Below, piece by piece: positions 18,438 to 27,586 of a stretch of DNA of 64,000 nt (positions within the stretch are counted from its first letter, which is position 1; each line of letters opens with the position of its first letter). Location of the stretch: NCBI RefSeq assembly GCF_036345015.1, contig NZ_CP084098.1, forward strand, positions 3,671,326-3,735,325, in the 5' to 3' direction. This DNA is from Cyanobacterium sp. Dongsha4 (GTDB lineage Bacteria; Cyanobacteriota; Cyanobacteriia; Cyanobacteriales; Cyanobacteriaceae). The position numbers and the translations under genes are program-made. The notes beneath the pieces are model-generated. The model saw only the letters and a list, made by a program, of their open reading frames with translations, was not told where the DNA came from and searched no databases.

Positions 18438-19208
18438 ATGAGTGACATCGATAATTTAAAAATAGAATTAAACAAAACAAAAATAGCTTATCAAGAAGCT
18501 CTACAAAATAGTCGTTTAAAAGCAGGATTTATGGGAAGAATTGCCCATGAGATTCGATCGCCTCTTAGTAGTTTAATGGGATTACACCAGTTAATTATTA
18601 ATGATTTGTGTGAAAGTAGAGAAGAAGAAAGAGAATTTATAGTTGAAGCCTATCAATATGCAAAAAAATTAATGGCTATAATTGATCAATTTGTTGAAGT
18701 TTCAAAACTAGAAATAGGAAGAATAAATCCAGAAATAGAAATAGTTAATTTATCGGAATTGTTATCAGATATTCACTCTCTAATTTACTTAGAAGCGGCG
18801 AACAAAAATTTAAAAATAAAATTAGAAATGACGGAAAATAGTCAAGATTTAATTGTGAAAACGGATAGAGGAAAATTAATTAATATTATCTTTTTGCTAT
18901 TAGAAATTATCATTGATTACAGCGAAATGGGAGAAATTTTACTAAGCGCTTCTAAAAATAATGAGGGTGTAAATATTAATATTAACTTCCCTTGTAAATC
19001 TTTTAACATGAGTGAGAATATTGATTTATTAAAATCCCCCATAGAAGAATTAAAACAACTTAATAAGTTACCTCAACTATCCAATGGCATGAAATTGATG
19101 TTAACAGAAAACGTTTTAAACATTCTTGGAGGATATTCAACCCTTAAACAAATTCAGGAAACAGAAACTACACAATGGCAGTTATTTCTTCCGACTGAGA
19201 TTGTTTAA
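18438..19208 (+). CDS. degenerate sensor histidine kinase
   Basis: 256 residues. A short N-terminal helix leads into a good HisKA dimerisation/phosphoacceptor motif, GRIAHEIRSPLSSLMG with His37, followed by a second helix. The following ATPase-like domain is shrunken: where the N box should carry a catalytic Asn the sequence reads LLLEIIIDYSEMGE, no D-x-G-x-G box is present, and the G2 region is reduced to SNGMKLMLTENVLNILGG. It may therefore not bind ATP and may act as a phosphotransfer or regulatory partner. No sensor domain or transmembrane helix is seen. Its 3' end overlaps the convergent acetyltransferase gene by 41 bases. Confidence 0.65.
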   Translation: MSDIDNLKIELNKTKIAYQEALQNSRLKAGFMGRIAHEIRSPLSSLMGLHQLIINDLCESREEEREFIVEAYQYAKKLMAIIDQFVEVSKLEIGRINPEIEIVNLSELLSDIHSLIYLEAANKNLKIKLEMTENSQDLIVKTDRGKLINIIFLLLEIIIDYSEMGEILLSASKNNEGVNININFPCKSFNMSENIDLLKSPIEELKQLNKLPQLSNGMKLMLTENVLNILGGYSTLKQIQETETTQWQLFLPTEIV

Positions 19209-19641
19209 CTAATTCATTAGGAGTTGGATAGCGATTATATAAAACCATTGTTGTTGTGGAATTCTCCTGAAAACCTATTTTTTGATAGAATTTCTGCTGG
19301 TGAGTAGTGGTTAAATAAACTCTTTCAACTCGGTTTAATAAAGGATGACTAATAATTGTTTCCACTAACTTTCTGCCTAAACCTAACCCTTGATAGTCAG
19401 GATGAATCACCACATCCCAAATCGTAGCGCGATAAATACCGTCAGAAGTCGCTCTTGCACTACCTATTAATCGTTGCCTATCCCAAACAGAAACCACTGG
19501 ATTACTATGAGTAATTGCAATTTCAATGTCGCTAAGAGAGCGATTTTTTGCCCAAAATGCCGTCACCTTATATAAATCTTGTAATTGCACTAAATCTATT
19601 TTTGTTTTATCTGTACAAAATTCAATATGGCTACAATTCAT
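19168..19641 (-). CDS. GNAT-family N-acetyltransferase
   Basis: 157 residues of the GNAT fold. Motif A, which binds acetyl-CoA, is VIHPDYQGLGLGRKLVE (about residues 80-96), preceded by a beta strand and followed by VYLTTTHQQKFYQKIGF, which is motif B. The acceptor substrate is unknown. The C-terminal tail runs 41 bases into the end of the convergent kinase gene. Start at ATG 19641; an ATTCATTC-type leader shows no clear ribosome site. Confidence 0.85.
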   Translation of the reverse strand: MNCSHIEFCTDKTKIDLVQLQDLYKVTAFWAKNRSLSDIEIAITHSNPVVSVWDRQRLIGSARATSDGIYRATIWDVVIHPDYQGLGLGRKLVETIISHPLLNRVERVYLTTTHQQKFYQKIGFQENSTTTMVLYNRYPTPNELVKQSQSEEITAIV

Positions 19642-20197
19642 TCAAATATACTCCTTTGTTTCAGTTTCGGGGATAAGACTTCTTTTGTGTATGGCAAATA
19701 AATATCTGAGTAATTAATCAATGTTAAACTATTCTTGATAACTATTTTCTTCTTCAGCATTAATTTTTAAATAAGAAACAAGAAATCCGAGACATATTTC
19801 ATTAGCGAAATCAAATTTTTCTCGAAACTATTTTTAGTCAACAAAAACTATGATAAATTTCAAACAATCAGTAAAATATGATTCTGATTATTTAGTATTT
19901 AAGGATAATAATTATCGTGTTTCCAAGAATTAAATAAATAATAATTATTCAAAAGTATTCAGGTTAAAAAAACTGTAAGTTAATTTTGTATCAATGATAG
20001 CAAAAAATATTTTTTCATAGGTACGGAAACAATTAAAATATCTGGATAACTTGACACTATCATCAAATTTAGGACAGAGGTATCAAGAATTAAAAATGAG
20101 GGGTTAATTATTCTTCGTTTTTCCTCTGCCCCTTGCCTTTTGTCTTTTACACCTCGCCTATCTTTGATTTGATTGACAACTAATTAATGCTTTAACT
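19642..20197. other. 556-bp AT-rich gap, no gene recognised
   Basis: The gap lies downstream of rpaA (minus strand) and upstream of the acetyltransferase. I see no conserved gene, tRNA or strong hairpin. One 27-codon frame at 19850-19933 is too short and featureless to call. The right end has low-complexity stretches typical of the intergenic mosaic here (CCTCTGCCCCTTGCCTTTTG). Confidence 0.6.
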
Positions 20198-20905
20198 TCA
20201 ATTATCTGTATTCAATTCTAAGCAATAACCAGCACCATAAACAGTTTTAATATAACGAGGCTTACGAGGATCTGGTTCTAGTTTAGTGCGTAAATGACGA
20301 ACGTGTACTCTGATAGTTTCTATATCGTCATCTGGATCGTAACCCCATACCTCTTTAAGAATATCACTGGGGGGAACTGTTTGCCCATGACGTTGTAGTA
20401 AGCAGTGTAATAACTCAAACTCTAAATGAGTTAGTTTAATTGTCTTCTCGAACCAAATAGCCTCAAATCTTTCTGGAACTAAGGTTAAAGGACCATAACT
20501 CAGAATTTCTGAGTGTTTAGCGACAGGAGAGGTTCTTTCACTTCTTCTCAGTAAGGCTTTTACCCGTGCCAACATTTCTTCTACTTCAAAAGGTTTCGTA
20601 AGGTAATCATCTGCACCAGCGTTAAAACCATCCACTTTATCTTGAGTTTGCCCTAAAGCAGTTAACATTAAAACAGGTATATTTGCTGTTCTTTCGTCTC
20701 GTCTTAATCTTTGACAGACTGTTAAACCGTCCACTTTTGGTAACATGAGGTCTAACATAATTAAATCTGGTTGCATTTGTAAGGCGAGAGCTTGTCCTTT
20801 TATGCCATCTTCAGCTTGGGCGGTTGTATAACCTGCCATTTCTAAGTTTATGGAGACTAATTCAGTGATCGCTGGATCATCGTCAATTACGAGTATTCGA
20901 GACAT
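20198..20905 (-). CDS. rpaA: response regulator RpaA
   Basis: An OmpR-class regulator of 235 residues: receiver domain with the acidic pocket DDD (8-10), phosphoacceptor Asp52 in [11 protein letters not shown] and Lys in DDYLTKPFE, then a winged-helix DNA-binding domain ([38 protein letters not shown]). The whole protein matches my memory of RpaA, the master circadian output regulator phosphorylated by SasA and a factor in phycobilisome-photosystem association. RpaB is a close relative but has a different N-terminus. Start at ATG 20905. LdpA, also linked to the clock, is 38 kb away; linkage is coincidental. Confidence 0.9.
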   Translation of the reverse strand: MSRILVIDDDPAITELVSINLEMAGYTTAQAEDGIKGQALALQMQPDLIMLDLMLPKVDGLTVCQRLRRDERTANIPVLMLTALGQTQDKVDGFNAGADDYLTKPFEVEEMLARVKALLRRSERTSPVAKHSEILSYGPLTLVPERFEAIWFEKTIKLTHLEFELLHCLLQRHGQTVPPSDILKEVWGYDPDDDIETIRVHVRHLRTKLEPDPRKPRYIKTVYGAGYCLELNTDN

Positions 20906-21268
20906 TATTCAGTTGCCTATGATGGTTTATTAATGGTTTGTTAAAAAAATTGCAGTTTTAAATAGGATTATTAAAATTTACTTACTGATTATAAGCAATA
21001 TTATTAATTATGAATAATTTTTATTTACCTTTTGTAACTTAGAACTCTTTTGGGCATTGAGGATTAGTCTTTTTATAATTGGTGTTGAATTGTGGAGTAA
21101 ATTTTGGTGGAGAGTTACTATTTCTGGATTAGAAGTTAAAGCTCTTATTATTTGAAGTTGGTGGTTTTTTCTTTTTCTTATAATGGTTTTACTCTTCAAT
21201 TTTGCCCTTTGAGATAGTATCTTTATGGGAGAATACATCAAATTAAAAATAGTTAGATTATTAGATTT

Positions 21269-22012
21269 ATGAGTGCTAGTGTTAAAATTGGCGATTTAGT
21301 AATTAATTCAGAGAATATTTTTCATCTATTGGCTGAGAAGCAGATGATTGCACCTTTAGCCAGAGAAATTATTATTGATAGCGCGATCGCATCTATTCCT
21401 TGTAGTGAAGAAGAAATCAAGGTTGCCGAGCAACAATTTTTTTGGCAAATGCAGATGAATCCTCAAGATACAGAAAAACTAAATATATGGTTAGAGAGAA
21501 ATTATCTTACTAGAGAGCAATTGCAACAACGTATTTTAAGACCTATTAGACTGGAAAAATATAAAGAACAAACATGGGGAGAACAGTTAGAATCATATTA
21601 TCTCAAAAGAAAGAATCAATTAGATAAAGTTCTTTATTCTTTGATTAGAACCAAAAATCCGGGAGAAGCTCAAGAATTGTATTTTCGTCTTTGTGAGGGA
21701 GAAAGCGATTTTGCCCAGTTAGCCAAACAATATTCCCAAGGCACAGAGTCACAAACAGGAGGTTTAGTGGGGCCAGTAGAATTAAACGTCCCCCATCCTG
21801 AAATAGCCCAGAAATTACTAACAGCACAACCAGGGCAAGTTTTACCCCCCACCAGAATAGGGGAATGGATAGTAATTTTGCGTTTAGAGAAATATATTAG
21901 TGCCCAATTAGATCAAAATTTACGCCGTCGATTATTAGATGAATTATTTGGGCAATGGATTAATGAGCAAATTAGAGATACTGTAAAAGTGGATTTAGAA
22001 TTAGTCACTTAA
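21269..22012 (+). CDS. PpiC-type peptidylprolyl isomerase
   Basis: 247 residues. A helical N-terminal chaperone-like segment precedes a parvulin domain (YSLIRTKNPGEAQELYFRL, FAQLAKQYSQG, TGGLVGPVEL, VLPPTRIGEWIVILRLE), then a short C-terminal helix. No signal peptide is visible, so it may act in the cytoplasm or on a substrate during export. In cyanobacteria such proteins sometimes accompany peptide export genes; the partial HlyD gene at the window's left end is 20 kb away and no link is shown. Start at ATG 21269. Confidence 0.85.
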   Translation: MSASVKIGDLVINSENIFHLLAEKQMIAPLAREIIIDSAIASIPCSEEEIKVAEQQFFWQMQMNPQDTEKLNIWLERNYLTREQLQQRILRPIRLEKYKEQTWGEQLESYYLKRKNQLDKVLYSLIRTKNPGEAQELYFRLCEGESDFAQLAKQYSQGTESQTGGLVGPVELNVPHPEIAQKLLTAQPGQVLPPTRIGEWIVILRLEKYISAQLDQNLRRRLLDELFGQWINEQIRDTVKVDLELVT

Positions 22013-22114
22013 GTTAATTAACCTCTATTCGAAGCCGAAATATCTGACTTAGACAGGTATCAGGTTTCAGGTAGTAGGTTTATAATTATTCTAGTAATTT
22101 CTACCCGTTACACT

Positions 22115-24691
22115 ATGACAAAAAATAACTATTACTTTGATGCTGAGGAAAAAAAAAGTTTTGAGTTACCCGGCGCCAAACCCCATTATAATCCTGATCG
22201 TTATGGTCAAGTTCAACATATCTGCCTTGATTTGGATTTAGATATACCTAATCAAAGTTTTTCGGGAGTTTGTACCATTACTTTAACTCCTATCCGCAAA
22301 AATATCACCCAATTAACCCTTGATGCAGTGGATTTAACCATTGAGTCTGTCTTAATCGATAACATCAGTCAACCCTTTGACTACGATGGCGAAGTTTTAA
22401 CCATCAACTGCTTACGTCAAACTACAGATGAAGATATAAAAGTAGAAATTTCATATAGTAAAGAAAAACCGCAACGAGGTTTATATTTTATCTCTCCTAA
22501 TGAACATTATCCTAACAAACCCTCTCAAGTCTGGACTCAAGGAGAAGATGAAGATTCGAGATACTGGTTTCCTTGTTTCGACTATCCGGGGCAATTGGCA
22601 ACTTCTGAAATAATTGTTAAAGTACCATCAGACTATATTGCTATATCCAACGGTGAGTTAGTTAAAACAGAAGAAAAAGACGATAAAAAAATCTATCATT
22701 GGTTACAACCTCAAGTTCACCCTACCTATTTAATGACTCTTGCAGTGGGTAAATTTGCGGAAATAGAAGATAAATGGCAAGACATCCCCGTTAATTATTA
22801 TGTGGAAAAAGGGCAAGAAACCGAGGGAAAAATTAGCATGGGGAAAACTCCTCAAATGATTGAATTTTTCAGTCAAAAATATGGCTATCCTTACCCATAC
22901 TCTAAATATGCCCAAGTGTGTGTGGATGATTTTATCTTCGGAGGGATGGAGAACACATCTACTACTTTGTTAACAGATCGTTGTTTATTAGACGAAAAAG
23001 CCTCTTTAGATAACCGCAATACCGAGAGTTTGGTTGCCCATGAATTGGCACATCAATGGTTTGGGGATTTAGTCGTAATCAAGCATTGGAGTCACGCTTG
23101 GATTAAAGAGGGGGCGGCTTCCTATGCAGAAGTATTATGGACTGAACACGAATATGGCAAGGAGGAGGGGAGTTATTACCTCTTAGGGGAAGCAAGAAAC
23201 TATTTACAGGAAGATTCCTCCCGTTATCGCCGTCCTATTGTTACCAATGTTTACAGAGAAGCGATTGAATTGTACGATCGCCACTTATACGAAAAAGGTG
23301 CTTGTGTTTATCACATGATTAGGGGGATTTTAGGAGAAGAATTATTCGATAAATTTATCCATACTTTTGTCAATGATAATGCCCATAAAACCGTTGAAAC
23401 TGTAGATTTATTGAGGGCGATTGAGAAAGCGACTGGTTATAATTTAAGCCCATTGTTTGATCAATATGTTTTTCGAGGAGGACATCCTGATTTTAAAATA
23501 AATTATAGTTGGGATAGTGATGCTAATTTAGCCTGTATAACCATTAAGCAAACTCAAGCTAAAGAAGAAGATGGTAAATTTAAAGACTTATTTACCTTAA
23601 AAATTCCTCTTGCTTTTGGTTATATTAAAGAAGGAGAAACACCAGAAATAGTTAACTTTTCTCTTAAACTCAATCAACCTGAACATAGCTTCTATTTTCC
23701 CTTAACAAAAAAACCAGATTTTATCACCTTTGATGTGGGTAACTATCACTTAAAAACCGTCAAATTAGACTATGGTTTCAGTGAATTAAAAGCCCAATTA
23801 AATCATGATCCTGATATTATATCCCGTATCTACGCTGCGATCGCCCTTGGGAAGAAAGGGAATTTAGAAGCAGTGAAAACCTTAAGGGAGGTGTTAGAAA
23901 AAGAAGTATTTTGGGGATTAAAGGTAGAAATTGCCAAACAATTAGGCAAAATCAAACTAAATCAAGCAGAATCCGCTTTAATTGCTAATCTTAACCAATC
24001 CCATCCCAAAGTCAGAAAAGCGATTATTGAGGCATTAACCCACCATAAAAGCGAAGCCAGTTATCAGGCGTTAAAAAATATCGTCATCAACGGCGATGAA
24101 AGCTACTATGTGGAATCTTCTGCCATTAGTGGCTTAAGCAAGTTAACCACTGGAAGCCTTGAGGAGAAACAGTCAGAAGTGATTAGTCTCCTTGAACAAA
24201 TTTTAACGGAAAAAAGCGGTTGGAATGAGATTATTCGCTCCTCGGCAATCACTGGCTTATCCCATCTCAAAACCAATGAAAAAGCCGCCGACATTATCGC
24301 TCAATATACCGCATTAGGCATTCCTCAACCCTTACGCTTAACTGCTATTCGTTGCTTAGGTGCGATCGCATCTGGGCAAAAACCTGATAAACTAACAAGT
24401 ATCTTTGAAAAATTCGAGGATTTAATGGCGGATACATTCTTTTTGACTCAAATATCATTAATCAGTGGTTTAGGGCAAATAGAAGACAGTAGAGCTATCA
24501 ATCTATTAACAATTTTGGCGGATACCAGCCCTGATGGAAGGGTTAAAATGAGGGCTGAAGAAACCATTAATCAGGTACGAAGCAAATTGAGCAAAGATAA
24601 AACTTTAAAAGATTTGCAGAGAGAAATGGACAAACTTAAGGAGGAAAATAAAGACTTACAAAGTCGTCTAGCTAAATTAGAAGCTAAATAA
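22115..24691 (+). CDS. M1-family aminopeptidase with C-terminal HEAT-like repeats
   Basis: 858 residues. The N-terminal half is a zinc aminopeptidase: the exopeptidase motif is FGGMENTST (about 275-283), the zinc site HELAHQW (309-315) and the third ligand Glu332 in IKEGAASYAE. It would cleave N-terminal residues from peptides in the cytoplasm. From about 560 onward the chain turns into helical repeats of HEAT type (SRIYAAIALGKKGNLEAVKTL, shortened; similar units follow), and it ends in a coiled coil (LKDLQREMDKLKEEN). This M1-HEAT fusion resembles the TAF2-like/cold-active aminopeptidase type. It follows the PpiC gene by 100 bp, perhaps co-transcribed. Confidence 0.9.
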   Translation: MTKNNYYFDAEEKKSFELPGAKPHYNPDRYGQVQHICLDLDLDIPNQSFSGVCTITLTPIRKNITQLTLDAVDLTIESVLIDNISQPFDYDGEVLTINCLRQTTDEDIKVEISYSKEKPQRGLYFISPNEHYPNKPSQVWTQGEDEDSRYWFPCFDYPGQLATSEIIVKVPSDYIAISNGELVKTEEKDDKKIYHWLQPQVHPTYLMTLAVGKFAEIEDKWQDIPVNYYVEKGQETEGKISMGKTPQMIEFFSQKYGYPYPYSKYAQVCVDDFIFGGMENTSTTLLTDRCLLDEKASLDNRNTESLVAHELAHQWFGDLVVIKHWSHAWIKEGAASYAEVLWTEHEYGKEEGSYYLLGEARNYLQEDSSRYRRPIVTNVYREAIELYDRHLYEKGACVYHMIRGILGEELFDKFIHTFVNDNAHKTVETVDLLRAIEKATGYNLSPLFDQYVFRGGHPDFKINYSWDSDANLACITIKQTQAKEEDGKFKDLFTLKIPLAFGYIKEGETPEIVNFSLKLNQPEHSFYFPLTKKPDFITFDVGNYHLKTVKLDYGFSELKAQLNHDPDIISRIYAAIALGKKGNLEAVKTLREVLEKEVFWGLKVEIAKQLGKIKLNQAESALIANLNQSHPKVRKAIIEALTHHKSEASYQALKNIVINGDESYYVESSAISGLSKLTTGSLEEKQSEVISLLEQILTEKSGWNEIIRSSAITGLSHLKTNEKAADIIAQYTALGIPQPLRLTAIRCLGAIASGQKPDKLTSIFEKFEDLMADTFFLTQISLISGLGQIEDSRAINLLTILADTSPDGRVKMRAEETINQVRSKLSKDKTLKDLQREMDKLKEENKDLQSRLAKLEAK

Positions 24692-24928
24692 TTAAATTAG
24701 GAATTAGGAATTAGGAATATTAAAATCTCTATAATCTTAATATTGATAACTTTTGAATGCCCCTCAAATCAGTACATTAATCATTATAAACAAGATTATT
24801 ACTTATCTCTACCTCCCCAATTACTTTCACTGGAATTAACACATGGAAGGTTGCATTCTCAGCAAAGCTAAGGCGCTGTGCGATCGCATCTGTTTGGCTT
24901 ATAATTCTCTTAATATGATGTAAATAGC

Positions 24929-25162
24929 CTAAGCGGAAAAAGCAAAAACATCCACTTGTATTGATCTAGTTGGTTGGCTATTACTATGAACAATTAGACG
25001 AATATTTTCAGCAATTTCACTACTAAAAATGACTTCACCACAACGTTGACAAACTTGAGCGGGAATCCCCTCTACTATAACCAATTTACCGTCAATTTCA
25101 AAAGTCTCTTTGACTAATTCTTCCTTAATTTCGTTAGAGCCACAGATATGACATTTATTCAT
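24929..25162 (-). CDS. YgiT-type zinc-finger antitoxin-like protein
   Basis: About 77 residues with two CXXC pairs, CHICGSNE and CQRCGEV, characteristic of the MqsA/YgiT-type N-terminal zinc domain. The helix-turn-helix domain of full MqsA is absent. The best start is the ATG at 25162: an AAAGGAG ribosome site lies just upstream and it begins with MNKCHICG. The stop of the upstream DUF4258 gene is two bases before this start, so the two form a tight pair. Confidence 0.8.
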   Translation of the reverse strand: MNKCHICGSNEIKEELVKETFEIDGKLVIVEGIPAQVCQRCGEVIFSSEIAENIRLIVHSNSQPTRSIQVDVFAFSA

Positions 25163-25164
25163 GA

Positions 25165-25473
25165 TTATCTCCTTTGAGAGTAATTGATCCAATCTTGAGG
25201 ATCTGGTTCATATAAAGTAATAATAGTAAGTATATCAGCATCTTTTCTCGATACTTGTAAATGTAAAAAACGTTGATTAATTGTTATACCTAAAACTAAA
25301 CAACTTGGAGAATATTTATCATCAGGATAATCTTCAATAATGATAGCATTTTCTCCTGTTTCTATTATCTCAGATCTACTGATATTTCTCTCTACTAACC
25401 TTCTCAAACCATGACGAGTAAACTGAAATTGACCGGCACGAAGTTGTAAGCGAATTTCGTCGATTGACTTCAT
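25165..25473 (-). CDS. DUF4258 protein, putative toxin of a YgiT pair
   Basis: 102 residues of the DUF4258 family, small RNase-like proteins that are regularly paired with a YgiT-type zinc-finger protein in cyanobacteria and other bacteria. Recognisable are the N-terminal FTRHGLRRLVERNISRSEI and the C-terminal LTIITLYEPDPQDW. By analogy with MqsR it may act as an mRNA interferase, but this is inference. Gene order toxin then antitoxin, two bases apart. Confidence 0.78.
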   Translation of the reverse strand: MKSIDEIRLQLRAGQFQFTRHGLRRLVERNISRSEIIETGENAIIIEDYPDDKYSPSCLVLGITINQRFLHLQVSRKDADILTIITLYEPDPQDWINYSQRR

Positions 25474-25511
25474 TAATTTTTCTCAATAATTAGAAATCAT
25501 CCTACAAATTA

Positions 25512-25727
25512 TTATCCTCCTCCAACAATGGTAACAACCTCAAGGCGATCGCCCTCTCGAATTATAGTATGATCCCAGTATTGACGATGGAGAATTTCCC
25601 CATTATACTCAAGAGCAATTAAACGTATATTAAAACCCAAAGATTGCAAGATACTGGGAATAGATTGATTTTCTAAGCAACGATGGGTATCACCATTAAC
25701 AACAATATTGATTTCAGATAAACTCAA
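25512..25727 (-). CDS. thiS: sulfur carrier protein ThiS
   Basis: 71 residues of ubiquitin-like fold with the ending VVTIVGGG, whose terminal Gly-Gly is adenylated and thiocarboxylated to deliver sulfur for the thiazole ring of thiamine. Length and the RLEVV-T-VGGG end match the family. In many cyanobacteria ThiS is fused to, or next to, ThiG or ThiE; neither adjoins here. Start at ATG 25727. Confidence 0.9.
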   Translation of the reverse strand: MSLSEINIVVNGDTHRCLENQSIPSILQSLGFNIRLIALEYNGEILHRQYWDHTIIREGDRLEVVTIVGGG

Positions 25728-25847
25728 AATTTCTACTCCTGCTCATAAAATTAGAGATGATTAACAGGACAAAAAGGAAAGGGAAATGGGCAATGGGATA
25801 TATTAAATTAAAAATCAACAAAATTAGCTGTTAATCCTATATTTTAT

Positions 25848-26189
25848 TTAATAGGTAGCACTATTTAAGTCTTCCCAAGAAATTTCCTGTTGCTCTCCCG
25901 CAAACTCATTATCAGGAGTAATAAATAACATACAATGACACTCTTTTCTCTCCCTCATTGGTACACAAGGACAATTCCAAAAAGTATCTTTTACCTCTGC
26001 TTCTTTATCTTCGTAGTGACGACAAGGACATAGGGGAGAACCTAATTCTTCTTTATGACGGGCTAAACCTTGTATTACTACCGCAGTTACAGATGGTTCT
26101 GCACAAAAATAAGTTCCTGTACGTTTAGCATATTGTTCGGCAAAATTTTTCATTGCCTCTAAGGTTTTTTGATTCTTCGCTTCTGTCAT
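25848..26189 (-). CDS. ftrC: ferredoxin-thioredoxin reductase catalytic chain
   Basis: FtrC passes electrons from photosynthetic ferredoxin through a [4Fe-4S] cluster to thioredoxin. The cysteine pattern is CPC (54-56), 16 residues, CPC (73-75), 8 residues, CHC (84-86), exactly the family arrangement, with an additional Cys29. The length is 113. The variable chain FtrV is not next to it. The gene is transcribed from the same strand as the CGLD27 and rsfS genes upstream but separated by about 225 bp. Confidence 0.96.
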   Translation of the reverse strand: MTEAKNQKTLEAMKNFAEQYAKRTGTYFCAEPSVTAVVIQGLARHKEELGSPLCPCRHYEDKEAEVKDTFWNCPCVPMRERKECHCMLFITPDNEFAGEQQEISWEDLNSATY

Positions 26190-26415
26190 TATTTTTTTAT
26201 CGGCTACTATTTCCCTTTCTATTTTACAAGTTTTTGGTCAGCTAATTGACAATTAGGAGTGAAAGACTTAAAGCAAAGTTATAGGGGCAACGATTTACAG
26301 GGCAAAGGGCAAAGGTAATTAATTAGTTTCCCTCTAACGTAAGGATTAAATATATTCAGCCCCTACCACCCCGATCACTAATCTCTCTGTCACCATCGCA
26401 ACTTTAGAACTTAGA

Positions 26416-26928
26416 TTAAGTGAAATTTTGAATTAAAAGTAAAGAAACAAAACTAATACTCATCAAAGATGCTAGGGTAACTCCTGTTTTTTGTAAACGC
26501 TTAATCATCGGTTCTACTTGATGTTTAAAGATTAACTGATCTCGATAGTAAAACTCTACGGGTTTTTCCCACACTTGCCCATCATACCAACTAGATTCTT
26601 CATAAACTATCTTTGTCTTTTTGAGGCGATCGCCAATATAAGCCCACCCTAAGTATAAACGAATTAAAGTAAAAGCAACGAATAAAGAAGACCCTAAACC
26701 ACTAGCAATTAAGAAAATAATAGTCATTTTTTGTGGGGGGAAACTAGCGGCGGCAATGGGTGCGCTAATCAATAAACACCAAAACCAAATCCAAAACAAC
26801 TTACGGGCAAACTCCCACTTCGATAAAGTTACCCAGCTAAAAAACCATGACTCTTTTAATTCTTGATATTCATTGATTGGTTGTTGTTCAACGGGTACGG
26901 GACAAAAATTAGTGGGAGACTGACTCAT
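26416..26928 (-). CDS. CGLD27/Ycf36-like membrane protein
   Basis: 170 residues with CPVPVEQQPINEYQ at the N-terminus, WFFSWV, three hydrophobic segments (about residues 46-62, 70-90, and near the C-terminus) and WYDGQVWEKP between them. This is the pattern of the DUF1230/Ycf36/CGLD27 family conserved in cyanobacteria and plastids; its biochemical role is still debated (iron-related phenotypes in plants). It lies 30 bp downstream of rsfS and is likely co-transcribed with it. Confidence 0.85.
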   Translation of the reverse strand: MSQSPTNFCPVPVEQQPINEYQELKESWFFSWVTLSKWEFARKLFWIWFWCLLISAPIAAASFPPQKMTIIFLIASGLGSSLFVAFTLIRLYLGWAYIGDRLKKTKIVYEESSWYDGQVWEKPVEFYYRDQLIFKHQVEPMIKRLQKTGVTLASLMSISFVSLLLIQNFT

Positions 26929-26958
26929 AATATAATCTGAATAGGATATATTCTGACT

Positions 26959-27402
26959 TTAGTTTTGATTCTGAGATTGATATTCAGAATTATAAATTAT
27001 TTTTTCTGCTCCTCCCCAAAAAGCCTCAAGATTATAAAATTCTCTTGCTTCAGGTAGGAAAATATGGGCAATCACATCGCCATAGTCGTGAAGTATCCAG
27101 TTTCCATCGGTTTTACCTTCAACTCTAACGGGAAGACGTTGGAATTTTTCCTCTATTTTATCTTCAATAGATGTAGAAATCGCCCTTAACTGTGGTTGAG
27201 AAAAACCTGTAACAATGACAAAATAGTCTGCTACATAGGATAATTTTTCTACGTTTAATAAAATGATGTTATCAGCTTTACGATCATCTGCCGCTTCAGC
27301 GATCATTAAAGCTAGTTGTTTACTGTCAACGGTTTGTAAATGTTCTAATGCTTCAGAATGCTGATTCGACCATTGTAAATTCTGTAAATTCAATTTAGTC
27401 AT
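26959..27402 (-). CDS. rsfS: ribosomal silencing factor RsfS
   Basis: 147 residues of the Iojap/RsfS family, which binds ribosomal protein uL14 and blocks subunit joining under starvation. Typical motifs are ADDRKADNIILLNVEKLSYVADYF (shortened: DRKADNIILL, VADYFVIVTG), VEGKTDGNWILHDYGDVIAHIF (shortened: WILHDYGDVIAHIF) and EAREFYNLEAFWG. The ending is lineage-variable. It precedes the CGLD27-like gene as the likely first gene of the pair. Confidence 0.93.
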   Translation of the reverse strand: MTKLNLQNLQWSNQHSEALEHLQTVDSKQLALMIAEAADDRKADNIILLNVEKLSYVADYFVIVTGFSQPQLRAISTSIEDKIEEKFQRLPVRVEGKTDGNWILHDYGDVIAHIFLPEAREFYNLEAFWGGAEKIIYNSEYQSQNQN

Positions 27403-27586
27403 TCAAACTCTTAATTTCTTTTTCACCATTATAATCTTAATTTTATAGTTAAGTTTATTTTGTCTAAGAGAAACCGTTTTACTTTTGTAATTGATTCCTA
27501 TGGTTATATTTTTCTAGGAAAGTCGAACATTCTCATAAATAATTTAATATTGCTATAGTTATTAATCTTGTTAAGAATCTACGGTA

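Noticed and set aside
21008-21241. 77-codon minus-strand frame between rpaA and the PpiC gene
   Set aside because: It is Lys/Ser/Leu-rich with no domain, no ribosome site and sits in the leader of the divergent genes; looks like chance.
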